Both the position numbers and the translations under genes were made by a program. A DNA stretch of 64,000 bases from Rugosimonospora africana (lineage in GTDB: Bacteria > Actinomycetota > Actinomycetes > Mycobacteriales > Micromonosporaceae), in NCBI RefSeq assembly GCF_016862975.1, contig NZ_BONZ01000082.1, positions 35,934 through 99,933 of the forward strand, written 5' to 3'. Below the pieces are notes generated by a model. The model made no database searches. It saw nothing but the letters and a program-made list of their open reading frames with translations, and was not told the origin of the DNA. How positions within the stretch are numbered: position 1 is the stretch's first letter; every line of letters starts with the position of its first letter. Positions 18,201 to 26,800 of this stretch are shown here, piece after piece.

Positions 18201-18507
18201 TGGCCGCTCCGGCGGCCGGCACCGACACCGTCACCGAGGCCGCCGCGGGGTAGCGCGGCGCCACCAGCGCCGGAGCGGACCGGTCCGGGTCTGCCGCCGC
18301 CGCGACCTTCGGAGCCCCCCGCCCCGGCACCGACGCGTTGACCATGCCAGGCGGCGCCCCGGGCACATGCTTGCGGCTCGCCTGCGCCGCCGCGATGTCG
18401 GGCGTGCTGGCCAGCACCGCGGCCACCAAACAGAGGGTGACGCCCGCCATGAAGGGTAACGACCGGGTCACCGGCCACCGTCGGAATGATCTGCTGCGCT
18501 GCCTCAT
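12295..18507 (-). CDS. secreted RHS-repeat protein with variable C-terminal tip
   Basis: 2070 residues. The start ATG has GGGAG upstream and opens a basic region plus hydrophobic signal (SLPFMAGVTLCLVAAVLAST, then AAA at the cleavage region). Residues ~230-430 resemble the SpvB-like entry region of actinobacterial RHS proteins. Many YDxxGRxx repeats follow (for example YDALGRVTAIW, YDGRDRLTGAY). The core ends with ARYYDPSIGRFLSPDPVD, then NPYAYAGDNPVTFSDPNG. The last ~248 residues are a different tip: a Ser/His-rich linker (SSSSHHSSGHSSSHSSGHH), Cys-containing CLIPGFFCGYRPPPP repeats, one hydrophobic segment (SVAAALLALSPFCPVVCLGI) and a helical end. RHS proteins form a shell that can enclose a toxin tip. 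I cannot name the tip's activity, and no immunity-like gene follows it because the ABC operon converges from that side. Confidence 0.9.
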   Translation of the reverse strand: MRQRSRSFRRWPVTRSLPFMAGVTLCLVAAVLASTPDIAAAQASRKHVPGAPPGMVNASVPGRGAPKVAAAADPDRSAPALVAPRYPAAASVTVSVPAAGAASPVKLGNLPATVAAPGGNTAAPTKVTARVLDHATTVKLGAGTAIALLLRRADGQTTRGRVRLTLDYSQFAQAYGGNYADRLRLVQIPASCASAPTAAQCSQGTPVTAVNNTTTQTMSVTVDASGGDTMIAMDSGASGETGDYRATDLNVAQKWTAGQPAGDFAYTYPIDLPDPPYGQAPSLSLDYDSGTVDGRTSRSNNQASWVGQGWDINVPYIEREYKSCADDGHSTWGDLCWASPYSGDPAAASYVISINGHTSELIKAADGSYRMKDDQSYRIEHHTGGPNGDNDGEFWEVSTLDGTQYFFGYGQDQRRSTATPTNSNWTVPVVSDDSGEPCHQSDLASCQQTYRWNVDEVHSPNEVYQVYFYNTETNSYKRTSSGNILSYIRGGYLAKIEYGKVWAADAPAPAYVTFQNYNRCTQRVAIDDPDTTPEPTCPTQADSPKSYPDVPTELLCSTSCSKHSPTFFVSDMLDNIQAYVQNTSGGYDEVTKWQLKHSYPATDDGTNASLWLDYVREIGYTGGTVRDAVASFDGTNYNNRVDYNTSLGVPPLSMRRLTAIHNSYGGETDIVYGHQNGCFTGGTSAPGWTSWYNTKNGHWDTNTDECYPEYFKPDGADPGWGIFHKYVVKSVTDVDKVAGQPSRVSTYTYLGGAAWHHDDGMLTPDDESSYGDWRGYSTVRVTEGSGSNGEKTVTDTTYFRGMDQNVQVDGTNKSYSLVDYDKHSYPDSHFLQGMELQQQKYRMNADGSLTEVSGERFTYKDVLGITADGPGLHNAHVVRRDSHLTRDLLDNGTYRVTEIDDTYDTYGSVTTETDKGDTSVSTDDVCTTTTYARNTTDWRWMIDFPETVEKRQGSCTGGVIGRTVTLYDGATSTGATANVPIDGNPTEVRSYVNDTTYSAMDKTYDDEGRVLTQTDPLHHTTTTVYDPATGYPTNGVTVINPLGQRTTTWTSPALGEITKVADANGHDANGQLNGKVTERDYDALGRVTAIWLPTEPRSSGTPSYSFSYTTPASGIAPATGPTIITTRQLQSGGGSGAVWLTSYEYDDGFAEPVETQTASPQSGGRAVTVTRYDSRGLKALESQPFYNSSAPGSGLLNPAESAIPNYTTTVYDSLEQKTVEATKSLGTELWRTTTTDHGDHTVSVPPAGGQMVTWTDVFDNATKVQNYLDTTNHQDITYAYTPDHQDLASVTDANGDVTSYTYDWLHHRLTEADPDSGPGTTAYDLAGNVVATTDAKGQKVSTGYDALDRKTSTWLGDIGTGTQLTAMTYDTVPNAIGEPATSTRYAGGQTYVNAVTSYDARYRVTGRRYTIPLTETGLGGSYDFSYAYDGADHQTSVTYPAAGGLPQETVTEQYTNIGLPNTLSSPVATYVAGTSFAGDGKLAGRQYSSTLARQYTYQPTTARLSTIKTLVNGATVQNDEYGYDQVGNVTTITDHVANQAQCFNYDGRDRLTGAYTNGTDCTHPADTSGPAPYNLAYSYDGAGNITSTTRDGATTTYAYPAQGTSAVRPHAVSAVGADSFGYDPNGDLVTKTVAGVANTLTWNVNNQLASITASGKTASFIYDTDGDRLLRRDPGSTTLFLDDTELTSTGGEAPVATRYYSSGSDGAVVAERTPAAMTWLVADDQGSQQLAISTTGTVSRQLYLPYGAPRGAANKIPGDRGFLGKVQDTSTGLDLLDARYYDPSIGRFLSPDPVDNNDKPTDANPYAYAGDNPVTFSDPNGLMTTCPSGHGVCGVPRPSSSSHHSSGHSSSHSSGHHSSSRYYGHITSHVSRGNDCLIPGFFCGYRPPPPCLTQAFFCGTESMAHTVTTKHKAGKHWWQKVLPHVLPTISVAAALLALSPFCPVVCLGISVAADTLQTAIDLAQGKFLKAAWDGAGAASFFGAKYIRAGRAAADLAYAGEAGKGGQEAVRMALHAKYGPAHGAAMMSQKSARVARWTAVQLAHAPVDRYLTYQGIGWNILSETFSYAGWS

Positions 18508-18710
18508 CGCACACTCCCGGGTATGGTGAGTGGGCTAGCTCAGGTCGCGGCGTCGGGATCGGGGGCCGTGGCCGCCAGCCATGTATAGTCGTTGATGTAG
18601 CGGCACTCTCCCCGTCTGGTCTTGCCATACACCTTGCCAGCCGCCTTGCCGCATGCCGATCATGCCGAGCAGGGCGAGACGGTCAACGGGGACGGGTTGC
18701 GGCGATACCA

Positions 18711-19004
18711 ATGGCCACGCTGACGTCGGCCGAGGGCCTTATACGGGCGACACAAGACCTGGCCACGATCACCGCTCTTGAGATCACCAACGACACCACA
18801 ATCATGCACTTGCAAACCGCCACCGCCTGGACCATCGAAGCAGGCAACACTCGGCTTCGATACGCTGCCGCCTCGCCGCCCAACCCGACCCCACACGAGG
18901 TCGAACCAACGCAGGTCAATCCCCGGGTCATCCTTGTCACGGGACGGGCAGGTCCCAGCCGTTCGCGACGATTCCGGCTTGGACGCGATCAGCGACGGTC
19001 TTGA
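18711..19004 (+). CDS. possible small protein of unknown function
   Basis: A 97-codon frame from an ATG at 18711. Its first 60 residues (MATLTSAEGLIRATQDLATI, TALEITNDTTIMHL...) have balanced composition, but the last part overlaps the 3' end of the oppositely oriented kinase gene by 68 bp and becomes Arg-rich. There is no clear ribosome binding site. It is divergent from the RHS gene. I do not recognise it. It could be real, or the residue of a lost gene. Confidence 0.33.
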   Translation: MATLTSAEGLIRATQDLATITALEITNDTTIMHLQTATAWTIEAGNTRLRYAAASPPNPTPHEVEPTQVNPRVILVTGRAGPSRSRRFRLGRDQRRS

Positions 19005-19506
19005 TCGGAACTCCATCGGTGTCCACCGTGAAGTCCGCGAAGTCATCGGCTTCAAGCTTCGCCGCGAACTGGGCCGACCGCTGCGCATAGGCATCCAGCG
19101 CCGCCAGCATATCCTCGTCCGTTCCACCCTCGCCGGCCTCAACGACGGCACGGCGAGTGATCCGGTCGGCCTGCGTTTGGGGTGTGACACGCAACCGGCA
19201 CAGGATGGCCCGAGCGTCCGGAATGGCGACCGCGTAACGCTGCCACTGCTGCCGCGTCACCACCACACCGGCCGCGACCAGACAGCTGGCACCGGCCTCG
19301 GCGAACGTCGACCACATGGCCGCGAGGTTGCGTTCGACCAGCCAGGTCGGATCACCACCCGGTTGCGGGGTGCAGAATCCGAGATAGTCGATATCCAGAT
19401 AGGCCGCCATAACGCCCCCGCCGGTCAAGCGGTCGTAGATCTCCCAGCCGACCGTCGACTTGCCCGCAGCATCCGCACCGCAAACCCAAAGCACCCGAAC
19501 TACCAT
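18937..19506 (-). CDS. P-loop kinase-like ATPase
   Basis: 189 residues from the ATG at 19506 (an upstream GTG-type start at 19548 is possible). The protein opens with VRVLWVCGADAAGKSTVGWEIYDRL, a Walker A loop with Lys16, followed by AAYLDIDYLGF, which places an Asp pair after strand 2 as in small-molecule kinases. CRLRVTPQTQADRITRR may be the lid region. It resembles the adenylylsulfate kinase/shikimate-kinase-like group used for small substrates. No substrate is evident. It is divergent from the carbonic anhydrase gene at 19900. Confidence 0.8.
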   Translation of the reverse strand: MVVRVLWVCGADAAGKSTVGWEIYDRLTGGGVMAAYLDIDYLGFCTPQPGGDPTWLVERNLAAMWSTFAEAGASCLVAAGVVVTRQQWQRYAVAIPDARAILCRLRVTPQTQADRITRRAVVEAGEGGTDEDMLAALDAYAQRSAQFAAKLEADDFADFTVDTDGVPIKTVADRVQAGIVANGWDLPVP

Positions 19507-19899
19507 GAGCGCGGAACCTACCAACACCGTCCGTGCTACACGATCCAATTACACGACGAACGCAACCGGCCGCGGAATGGCGGAGTAGCGCCGACCGACG
19601 CTCGTCGAGTGTGGGCTACAGAGCCCCACGCCCGGTCCGCCGCCTGCACCTCGGACACGTACAAGTGGAATGTGGTCACCGCCTCAGATCAGTGAGGACG
19701 GCCTTGGACGACCGCCGTCAGTGTTACATCACCACCGCCGGTGTGGCGAATACCCGAACCGAAGCGTCGGCGTGCGCCTAGAGAATAGGCTGTATCGTGA
19801 TCGGTCGACGCAAGTCGCGGCCGCAGGCGCAGACGACGTTGACACCGACCCGGGCCGCAGAGAATGCGCTCATCACGTCGATCTGCCCAGGAGTCCATC
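19507..19899. other. 393-bp divergent intergenic region
   Basis: No convincing gene. It contains a short inverted repeat, GCCTA (19776-19780) and TAGGC (19786-19790), and the predicted carbonic anhydrase promoter described separately. Confidence 0.5.
19839..19866 (+). promoter_or_regulatory. predicted promoter of carbonic anhydrase gene
   Basis: A perfect TTGACA (19839-19844) is followed after about 16 bases by AGAATG, a weak -10. The start codon is 34 bases further, with AGGAG between. The -35 match is strong, the -10 poor. Confidence 0.4.
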
Positions 19900-20442
19900 A
19901 TGATTGACACCGAGGAACTGGTCCGGCGCAACGCTGAGTTCGCCGCCAGCGGTGCGTTCGTCAACCTCCCCCTCGTGTCCACCGGCAATCTACGCATCAT
20001 CGGCTGCGTCGATCCTCGTGTCGACCCGACCTACATCCTGGGCCTCAAGCCAGCCGAAGCCGTCGTGATGCGCAACATCGGCGGGCGCGTCACGCCCGCG
20101 GCACTACGTTCGTGGGCGGCGCTGGCAAAGGTAGCCGAAGCCCGCCTCAACGGCCGCCCACAGCCCGGCGCACACATGGTGGTTCTGCACCACACCGACT
20201 GCGGAATAAACGACCTGACGGCGTTCCCCGACCTGCTGGCCGACTTCTTCGAAATCCCGGCCGCCAACCTCGACACGAAAGCAATTACCGACCCGCACGC
20301 CTCCGTCAAGATCGATGTCGAAGCCATGAAGCACGCGCTTCCGGCCGGAGTCCTCGTGTCAGGTCTCGTCTACGACGTGGCCACCGGACTCATCGAGACC
20401 GTCGTTCCGCCCACAGCTGGGCTATCTTCCCAATCGAAGTAA
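19900..20442 (+). CDS. beta-class carbonic anhydrase
   Basis: 180 residues from the ATG at 19900 with AGGAG seven bases upstream. The zinc site is readable: Cys36 in GCVDPRVDP with the catalytic Asp38-Arg40 dyad, and His98 and Cys101 in HHTDCG. RNIGGRV is the conserved segment between them. The enzyme interconverts CO2 and bicarbonate in the cytoplasm. At 180 residues it matches the short actinobacterial type. It appears to be a single-gene transcript; the next gene converges from the right. Confidence 0.92.
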   Translation: MIDTEELVRRNAEFAASGAFVNLPLVSTGNLRIIGCVDPRVDPTYILGLKPAEAVVMRNIGGRVTPAALRSWAALAKVAEARLNGRPQPGAHMVVLHHTDCGINDLTAFPDLLADFFEIPAANLDTKAITDPHASVKIDVEAMKHALPAGVLVSGLVYDVATGLIETVVPPTAGLSSQSK

Positions 20443-20704
20443 CCCTGCCCAAGGCCCGCGGCGCCACCCGATGGAGTAGCCGATAGCTTGTAACCCTAGG
20501 AAACCGTCCCGAACACCTCAGCAGACGGGTGCGAAGGCCGTGTCCACTCCAGAGTCGCTTGAAGCACCCGGAGTGCACTTGCAGTGGATAGCTCCGCTTG
20601 ACGGACAGGCTGTTGGCTTGGCCAGACTACCCGCCCATCAGTAACCGACCACTCCCCCACGATACGCAAGTACCGCAGGGGAGCGATCAGAGTCGAGGCA
20701 GTGA

Positions 20705-22234
20705 TCAGCGTCGTCGGCCCATGCAGGGACAGCCCACCGTGGCGCGGGCATCGGCGGGGACCTCCCTCGCCGCAGCCTCGACCTCGGCGAGCATGCGCTC
20801 CCGCTCCTCGGCGGAAATGAGTCGGCCCCGCACCACCACCGCCCGGATCCGCTGGGTGTTGCGGATGTCGTCGAGCGGGTTGGCGTCCAGCAGCACCAGG
20901 TTGGCCAGGTTGCCGCGCCGGATGGTCCCTTCGTGGTCCTGCCGGCCGAGGAACCGTGCCGGCTCGAGGGTCGCCGCTTGAAGCGCCTGCATGGGAGTGA
21001 GCCCCGCCCGCACGAGCAGCACCAGCTCATCATGCAAGGCGAAACCGGGAAAGCACCCCGGCGTGGCGCTGTCGGTGCCCGCCAGCATCGCCACCCCGGC
21101 CCGGCGCATCTCGTCAACCAGCTGGAGCTGGCGGTCGAAGAGCTCCCGGTGCTGAGCAACCTCGGTCGGACCACGGCCGGCCGCGAACAACTCGTCCAGC
21201 GCCCACCACCATTCCTCGGCCGTGGAGGCCGGCAGATATTTCAGCCGCTCGTCGGTTCGCGACACCTCGTCGGGCATCTCGATTGCCCGCATCGCGATGA
21301 GGGTCGGGACCTGCCTGGAGTGGTTGGCAACGAATCCGGCGTAGACCGCGGCCGCCTTGCCGGGGTGGTGGCTGTTCGCGGCCAGCCAGTTCAACGGATG
21401 CATCTGGTTGAACCAGCTGTTGTAGTCACCAGGCCCGATCCGGACCTCGGCGATCGCGCGGCGTATCTCCTCTTCGCGGCTGGAGGTCGAGTACCAGGTC
21501 CCCCACATGTGCTCGAGACTGCGCTGCCCGGCCCGACTGGCCTCGGTGATCGGTACGTTGTCGGGGCAGTGTCCGACGAACGGGACTTGTAGGCGTCGAG
21601 CCTCGTCAACGACGGCGAAGTACGCCTCGGGAGACAGTCGTGAGTAGACCTTGACGAAGTCCGCACCGTCCCGCACGACCCGGCGGACCGCCGCTCGCGC
21701 CTCCGGTTCGTTGGTCACCTCGATGTACGAGACCGCGTTCAGGCCCGCCCAGAGACCCGGACTGCCGTCGATCAAAGGGCTCGCGATGGTCGAGTGTGGA
21801 CCTAGCAGGCTGCCGGCCTCGATCAGATCCCGCCACCGGTGGAGATGGTCAGCTCCCGACATCTCGCGCACCGTTGTGATCCCGTTCGCGATGTACAGCG
21901 GTGGGATGATCGCCTCATATACGTCACTGTGAACGTGCATGTCACACAGACCCGGGATCAGGAACCTTCCCGTGCCGTCGACGACCGTCGCACCACGCGG
22001 TACCCGGATGTCGGGCTGCCTACCCAGCCCGATGATCCGATCCCCTTCGACGACCACGGTTTGGTCCGGCCTTGACGGCCCGCCGGTGGTGTCGACCACC
22101 GTGACCCCGACGAACGCGACCACGCCTCGCCTCGCCGCACCCGCCGGCGCCGATTGATTCAGACCTACCACTGCGCCAGCGCCCGCCGCCAACCCGGCCC
22201 CGAGAACATTCCGACGAGAGATGCTGTGAAGCAC
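20705..22234 (-). CDS. Tat-exported amidohydrolase family protein
   Basis: 509 residues from a GTG at 22234 with GAGGAGGAG upstream; an ORF start further upstream lacks a site. The N terminus SRRNVLGAGLAAGAGAVVG is a twin-arginine signal, so the enzyme is probably exported folded with its metals. The metal-binding motif is DMHVHSD after LIPGLC, and further metal positions appear in FVGHCPD and LAGTDSATPG. The C terminus LGRQDHEGTIRRGNLANLVLLDANPLDDI is the classic amidohydrolase composite-sheet ending. It resembles imidazolonepropionase/prolidase-like enzymes that cleave C-N bonds. The substrate is unknown. Confidence 0.9.
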   Translation of the reverse strand: MLHSISRRNVLGAGLAAGAGAVVGLNQSAPAGAARRGVVAFVGVTVVDTTGGPSRPDQTVVVEGDRIIGLGRQPDIRVPRGATVVDGTGRFLIPGLCDMHVHSDVYEAIIPPLYIANGITTVREMSGADHLHRWRDLIEAGSLLGPHSTIASPLIDGSPGLWAGLNAVSYIEVTNEPEARAAVRRVVRDGADFVKVYSRLSPEAYFAVVDEARRLQVPFVGHCPDNVPITEASRAGQRSLEHMWGTWYSTSSREEEIRRAIAEVRIGPGDYNSWFNQMHPLNWLAANSHHPGKAAAVYAGFVANHSRQVPTLIAMRAIEMPDEVSRTDERLKYLPASTAEEWWWALDELFAAGRGPTEVAQHRELFDRQLQLVDEMRRAGVAMLAGTDSATPGCFPGFALHDELVLLVRAGLTPMQALQAATLEPARFLGRQDHEGTIRRGNLANLVLLDANPLDDIRNTQRIRAVVVRGRLISAEERERMLAEVEAAAREVPADARATVGCPCMGRRR

Positions 22235-22783
22235 TAACTCCTCCTCTGGATAAATGCCATCACGGTCACTGATTCGATGTCTCGACCATGCCGCCCTGCA
22301 CCACGGTGGTGGCGACGAAGGCCAGCCACAGACCGGTCGCCCACCATGGATGCCGGATGCTTCATCGAGCAATCCGGTTGTCGAACTTGGTCATGCAGTC
22401 ACGCTCGTCGGGATCGGGCACGATGTCACTGTGCTTAACCCCCTCGAACGAAGGTGGGGTTTACCCCACTGCGCGCCTACGCGCCCGGCGGCGAGAATGC
22501 GGCACGAACCTGCGATACCGGTTCAGGCTGCTCGACTGGGCGTTCGTTTTGGTGAAGCCCGCCCGACTTCGACCGTCGCCGACTCGCACAGTTTGTCGAT
22601 CCGATCGACCCTTCGCGAGGCTGCTCCCGCTGCCGCAGTTGACGTCGGCTTGACGATCTGTTCCTCGCCTGTTGATCGTTCGCAACGGCCATTCAGAAAA
22701 AATCGTGTGTGATGTCGTTGACTCCTCTCGACTACGACACCGTCGCAGGATGCGTGTCGATCGCCTCGGAGAGGAACGAAGGA
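22235..22783. other. 549-bp divergent intergenic region
   Basis: No supported gene. A perfect hairpin GTGGGG (22454-22459) / CCCCAC (22464-22469) with loop TTTA lies in the middle and may be an operator for either neighbour. TTGACT at 22718-22723 is -35-like but has no good -10 partner at normal spacing. Confidence 0.5.
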
Positions 22784-23602
22784 ATGCCCACCATCACCAC
22801 TGCGGACGGCGTGGAGATCTTCTACAAGGACTGGGGCACCGGTCAGCCGATCGTCTTCAGCCACGGCTGGCCGCTGTCGGCCGACGACTGGGACGCCCAG
22901 ATGACGTTCTTCCTTCATCACGGATACCGGGTGATCGCGCACGACCGACGCGGTCACGGCCGGTCCGATCAGGTCGGTACCGGCAACGACATGGATCACT
23001 GGGTGGCTGACCTGGCCGCGCTGACCGAGCACCTCGATCTGCGCGAGGCGGTTCACATCGGACACTCCACGGGTGGGGGCGAGGTGGCCCGCTACGTCGC
23101 ACGCTACGAGGAGCGCGTCGCCAAGGCGGTGCTGGTCGCATCCTTGACGCCGAACATGGTCAGGACCGAGGCCAACCCAGCCGGGCAACCGCAGGAGTGG
23201 TTTGACGCGGTCCAGGCCGGGGTTCTGGGCAACCGGTCGGAGTTCTTCCGGGCCGTGCCGGAGGGCCCGTTCTATGGATACAACCGCCCTGACGCCAAGC
23301 CGTCCGAAGCGGTCATCGCGAACTGGTGGCGGCAAGGCATGTCCGGCAGTGCCCAGGCCCACTACCAGACCGTGTTCTCCTGGCTGGAGGACTACACCGG
23401 GGACCTCCAGAAGATCACCGTGCCGGTTCTGGTGATGCACGGAGACGACGACCAGATCGTCCCCTACGGCTCCTCGGTGCCCCGCGCGGTCGAGTTGCTG
23501 AAGAACGGGACGTTGAAGACGTACCCGGGCTTCCCGCACGGCATGCTGACCACACACGCGGACGTCCTCAACCCGGACCTTCTCGCGTTCATCCAGTCCT
23601 GA
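22784..23602 (+). CDS. alpha/beta hydrolase, non-haem chloroperoxidase type
   Basis: 272 residues from the ATG at 22784, with AGAGG nine bases upstream. The start PTITTADGVEIFYKDWGTGQ is the usual beginning of bacterial non-haem haloperoxidase/arylesterase proteins. The oxyanion region is FSHGWPLSADDW, the nucleophile elbow GHSTGG has Ser95, the acid lies in MHGDDDQIVP and the base in FPHGM. The length (272) equals the family norm. These enzymes hydrolyse esters and can perform perhydrolysis. It is cytoplasmic. A terminator follows. Confidence 0.93.
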   Translation: MPTITTADGVEIFYKDWGTGQPIVFSHGWPLSADDWDAQMTFFLHHGYRVIAHDRRGHGRSDQVGTGNDMDHWVADLAALTEHLDLREAVHIGHSTGGGEVARYVARYEERVAKAVLVASLTPNMVRTEANPAGQPQEWFDAVQAGVLGNRSEFFRAVPEGPFYGYNRPDAKPSEAVIANWWRQGMSGSAQAHYQTVFSWLEDYTGDLQKITVPVLVMHGDDDQIVPYGSSVPRAVELLKNGTLKTYPGFPHGMLTTHADVLNPDLLAFIQS

Positions 23603-23648
23603 CAGGACCGACGAGGACCTCTCTGGACCCGGGCGGAACGGCAGGCTC

Positions 23649-23675
23649 GCGGGTGCCACTCTCTGCGGCACCCGC
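23649..23675 (+). terminator. terminator after the hydrolase gene
   Basis: A perfect 9-bp stem, GCGGGTGCC (23649-23657) and GGCACCCGC (23667-23675), with a 9-base loop, 47 bases after the hydrolase stop and before the convergent regulator gene. Confidence 0.7.
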
Positions 23676-23824
23676 AAGCCGGGAGCGCCCAACCCTTTCG
23701 GTCAGCACGGGCCGCGGAGCGGACGAGTCAGGACCGCGACGCCGTCACGCGCCATCATGACCGCGATCTCTGCGACGGTGAGTGGACGCGTGGTCATGTT
23801 GAAGCAATTCGACCGAGCTGCCGT

Positions 23825-26800
23825 CTATCGGTGCTCGTCCTTCAGGGAGGCCAGGAACTCGTCGGCGCGGCGGACGAACAAGCGGTTTCCCCCTTCGGCA
23901 GACAACGAGCGGCTTTTTTCGGCGGCTGCCTTGACAACGGCGACGGGCTCGCCATGGGCCTGCATCAGGCGGGCCCGCAGCAGGAGGAGCAAGCTCTCGG
24001 CATAGCGCTGGCCGTACGCGTCGAGACTCTGCTGAGCCCGGTCAAGCGCCACTCCAGCTTCGGCTGTTCTGCCTGCCACTAGCCACATCTCCGCCAGTAG
24101 TCCCTGGTAGAAGGGCAGTCCATGCAACGGGGGGTCCACCATTGTGGTGGTCAGGATCTGATCGGCCTCAACTGCGGCTTCGGACGCGTCGCCGCCGGAC
24201 AGGGCGCGTATCCAGCACAGAGCAGTCCGCACATACGGGGAGACGTTGCTGAAACTCCCGAGGTTCGCGGAGGTCCATCGCTGCGCCGCTCGCTTGGCGA
24301 AGGTGGGGTCGCCGATCATCGCAGCGGTCATGGTCGTGTAGTGAGCCCAAACCGCGACCGCGTAGATGTCGTCGCCGGCGGCCGCCTCCTGCGCGTCCAG
24401 CATGGCCTGCGCCGCGTCGATGTCGCCGTGCAGAGCGGCCAATGTTGCCTGCAACGGCAGTCCGAAGTACCGCTGCATGTCATACCGCAACAGATTCTCC
24501 TCCTTCCGGACGAGGACCTTGGACATCATGTTGTTACCTTCGGTGAAGTGCTCCAACCCGGTGTCGATGTTGCCGCGATCCCATTGATACTGACCTGAAG
24601 CCAGCTCGCCATACCCCCGCACCACCGGATCGGCCGAGGTCATGCCGATGTCGAACAACAGCCGGGACAATTCGAAACGGTCCGCCCGCAGACTGCTCCA
24701 TGATGCGACCATGCGGATGAACAGGAAGTCGGCCGCTTCGGCCGCCATCCCGAGACCGCGTGCCAGGTGCTCGGCGCGTTCCAGCAGTTCGAAGTATGAG
24801 CCGGTGAATCCGGCCTGCCGCAGGAACACCGCGCCGAGCAGTGAGAGTGCGGACAGCTCCAGCTCCGCCAGACCGGCCGTCCGTGCGACCTGCACGGCCG
24901 ACTGCAGGTGCCGCTGCGCGGCCTCGAAGGCGGATTTCGCCGCCGCATGGCGACCGGCGCGCAGCAATGCCCCCGCGGTTCGGACGGGATCCGCGACCGG
25001 ACCGGCCGCCCACAGATGGAAGGCGGTGCGCTCCGCGACGAAATCGTCCGAGAAGTTCGTCTGCTCGAGAGCATCCGCGATGCGCAGATGGAGGCTTGCG
25101 GCCCGCCGCCTGGGCACCATCTCGGAAATGGCTTCGCGGATAAGGTCATGGGCGAAGCGGAACGAGAACGGATCTCCCGGGAGCGGACCGAGAACCCCGA
25201 GGCCCTCCAGGGGGTCGAGCCGGTCGAGGCAGGTCTGAACGTCGGACCCGGTCGCGTGCGCGAGGACGGCGAGGGCGACGGTACGACCGGCGACAGCGGC
25301 AACTTGCAGCAGATCGTGAATGTCGTCGCCGAGATCAGCGGTCCGGATGCGGACGATGTCTCGTACCGCGGACGGTACCCCCGCCCGAGTTGCCACCTTC
25401 TCGCTGAGAGCCCCGCGGTCGGCGAGCAGCCGGCACAGCTCCCGCACAAAGAACGCGTTGCCTTCGGTACGAGCATAGATGTCATCGACCGCCTCAGGAT
25501 CAGGCTCCTGGCCGGTCTCCCGGCGGACGAGTTCGGTCACCTCGTCCAGGGTGAGCTGCTTGAGCCTGACGCGGCGGTGACCCTGCGCCCGACTGATCTT
25601 GGATAGGGTCTGGGACAGTTCGGAACTGGGTGCGGGCGCACGGTCACGGAGTACGCCCATGAGCGTGGTAGCCGCCGGAAGGCGAGTCCCCAGGTGGCTG
25701 AAGAGCTTGAGCGAGGTGACATCAGCCCATTGCAGGTCGTCCACGACGATCAGCGCCGGCCGCTGCGCGGCGACCTGGCCGACCACCGAGACGACTTCCT
25801 CGAACATCCGGAACTGAGCACCACCATCCAGCAGCCGTGGCGGCCCGAGGAGGTCGTCGGAGGGCGTGACGAGATGACCGAGGGGCCCGGCGAGTCGCTC
25901 GTTGCGTTCGGGGGCCGGCATCGTTTGCAGGAGCGCCCCGACCGCGTTGAGCCAGGGCCACATGGACGGTGTCCCGCCACCCTCCAGACACACACCCCAG
26001 ACGACCAGCACGCCTCGCCGCTCCGCCTCCGCGCCGACCTCCTCCAACAGGCTGGTCTTCCCCACCCCGGGTTCACCCTCGACGATGACGATCTCCGCAC
26101 CGGCCGACTGCACCGCCCGCAGCAGCAGAGCGATCTCTTCCGCTCGGCCCACGAAGCCGGCTCTGCCCGCGAGCATCCCGCGGTCGTCATCGTGCGGCGG
26201 TCGCCCGGTCTCCGGCGACACCGGTGCGGTCAGCACTCGACGATGCGCGGCCTGAAGCGCTGCGCCCGGCGTGATACCGAGATCCTCGTTCAGGCGCGCA
26301 CGGACCGTGGAGAACACGGCCAGCGCCTCGGCTCGGTGACCAGCCGCGTAGAGGGCATCGATCAAGCTCGCCTGAATGAGCTCGTGCAACGGGGCCATCT
26401 TCGCGGCGATCTGCAGCGCCGGCAGAACCTGCTGAAGTCGGCCGGACATCACCGCGAGCCCGGCGGCCGCCAGACAGGCGTCGAAGAACTCGTTCTCCAG
26501 CGCTACGAAGATGGGCATCGCGGAGGATTCGCGGGGCTCCCCCGCACCAGCCGGCCCACGCCAGAGACGCAGTGCCTCCAGGTACCGGTCCAGCCCAGCC
26601 TCGTGACGCCGCCCGGCCACAGCAGTCTTGGCGGCCTCGACATGTTCCCGGAAGGTCACCAGATCCAGCCTGCCGGGGTCCGGCACGAACATGTAGCCGT
26701 CTCCACGGCGGCGCAGGTAGGACTCAGCGCGACGGGTCGCGAGCGAGGGATCGAACAGCCGCCGCAACGCTCCGATGTACTTGTGCAGCACGTTGACGGC

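Noticed and set aside
15310..18459. Long 1049-codon plus-strand open frame opposite the RHS gene
   Set aside because: It lies wholly on the antisense strand of the clear RHS gene, is Arg/Val-rich with no recognisable domain, and follows from GC-rich codon structure.
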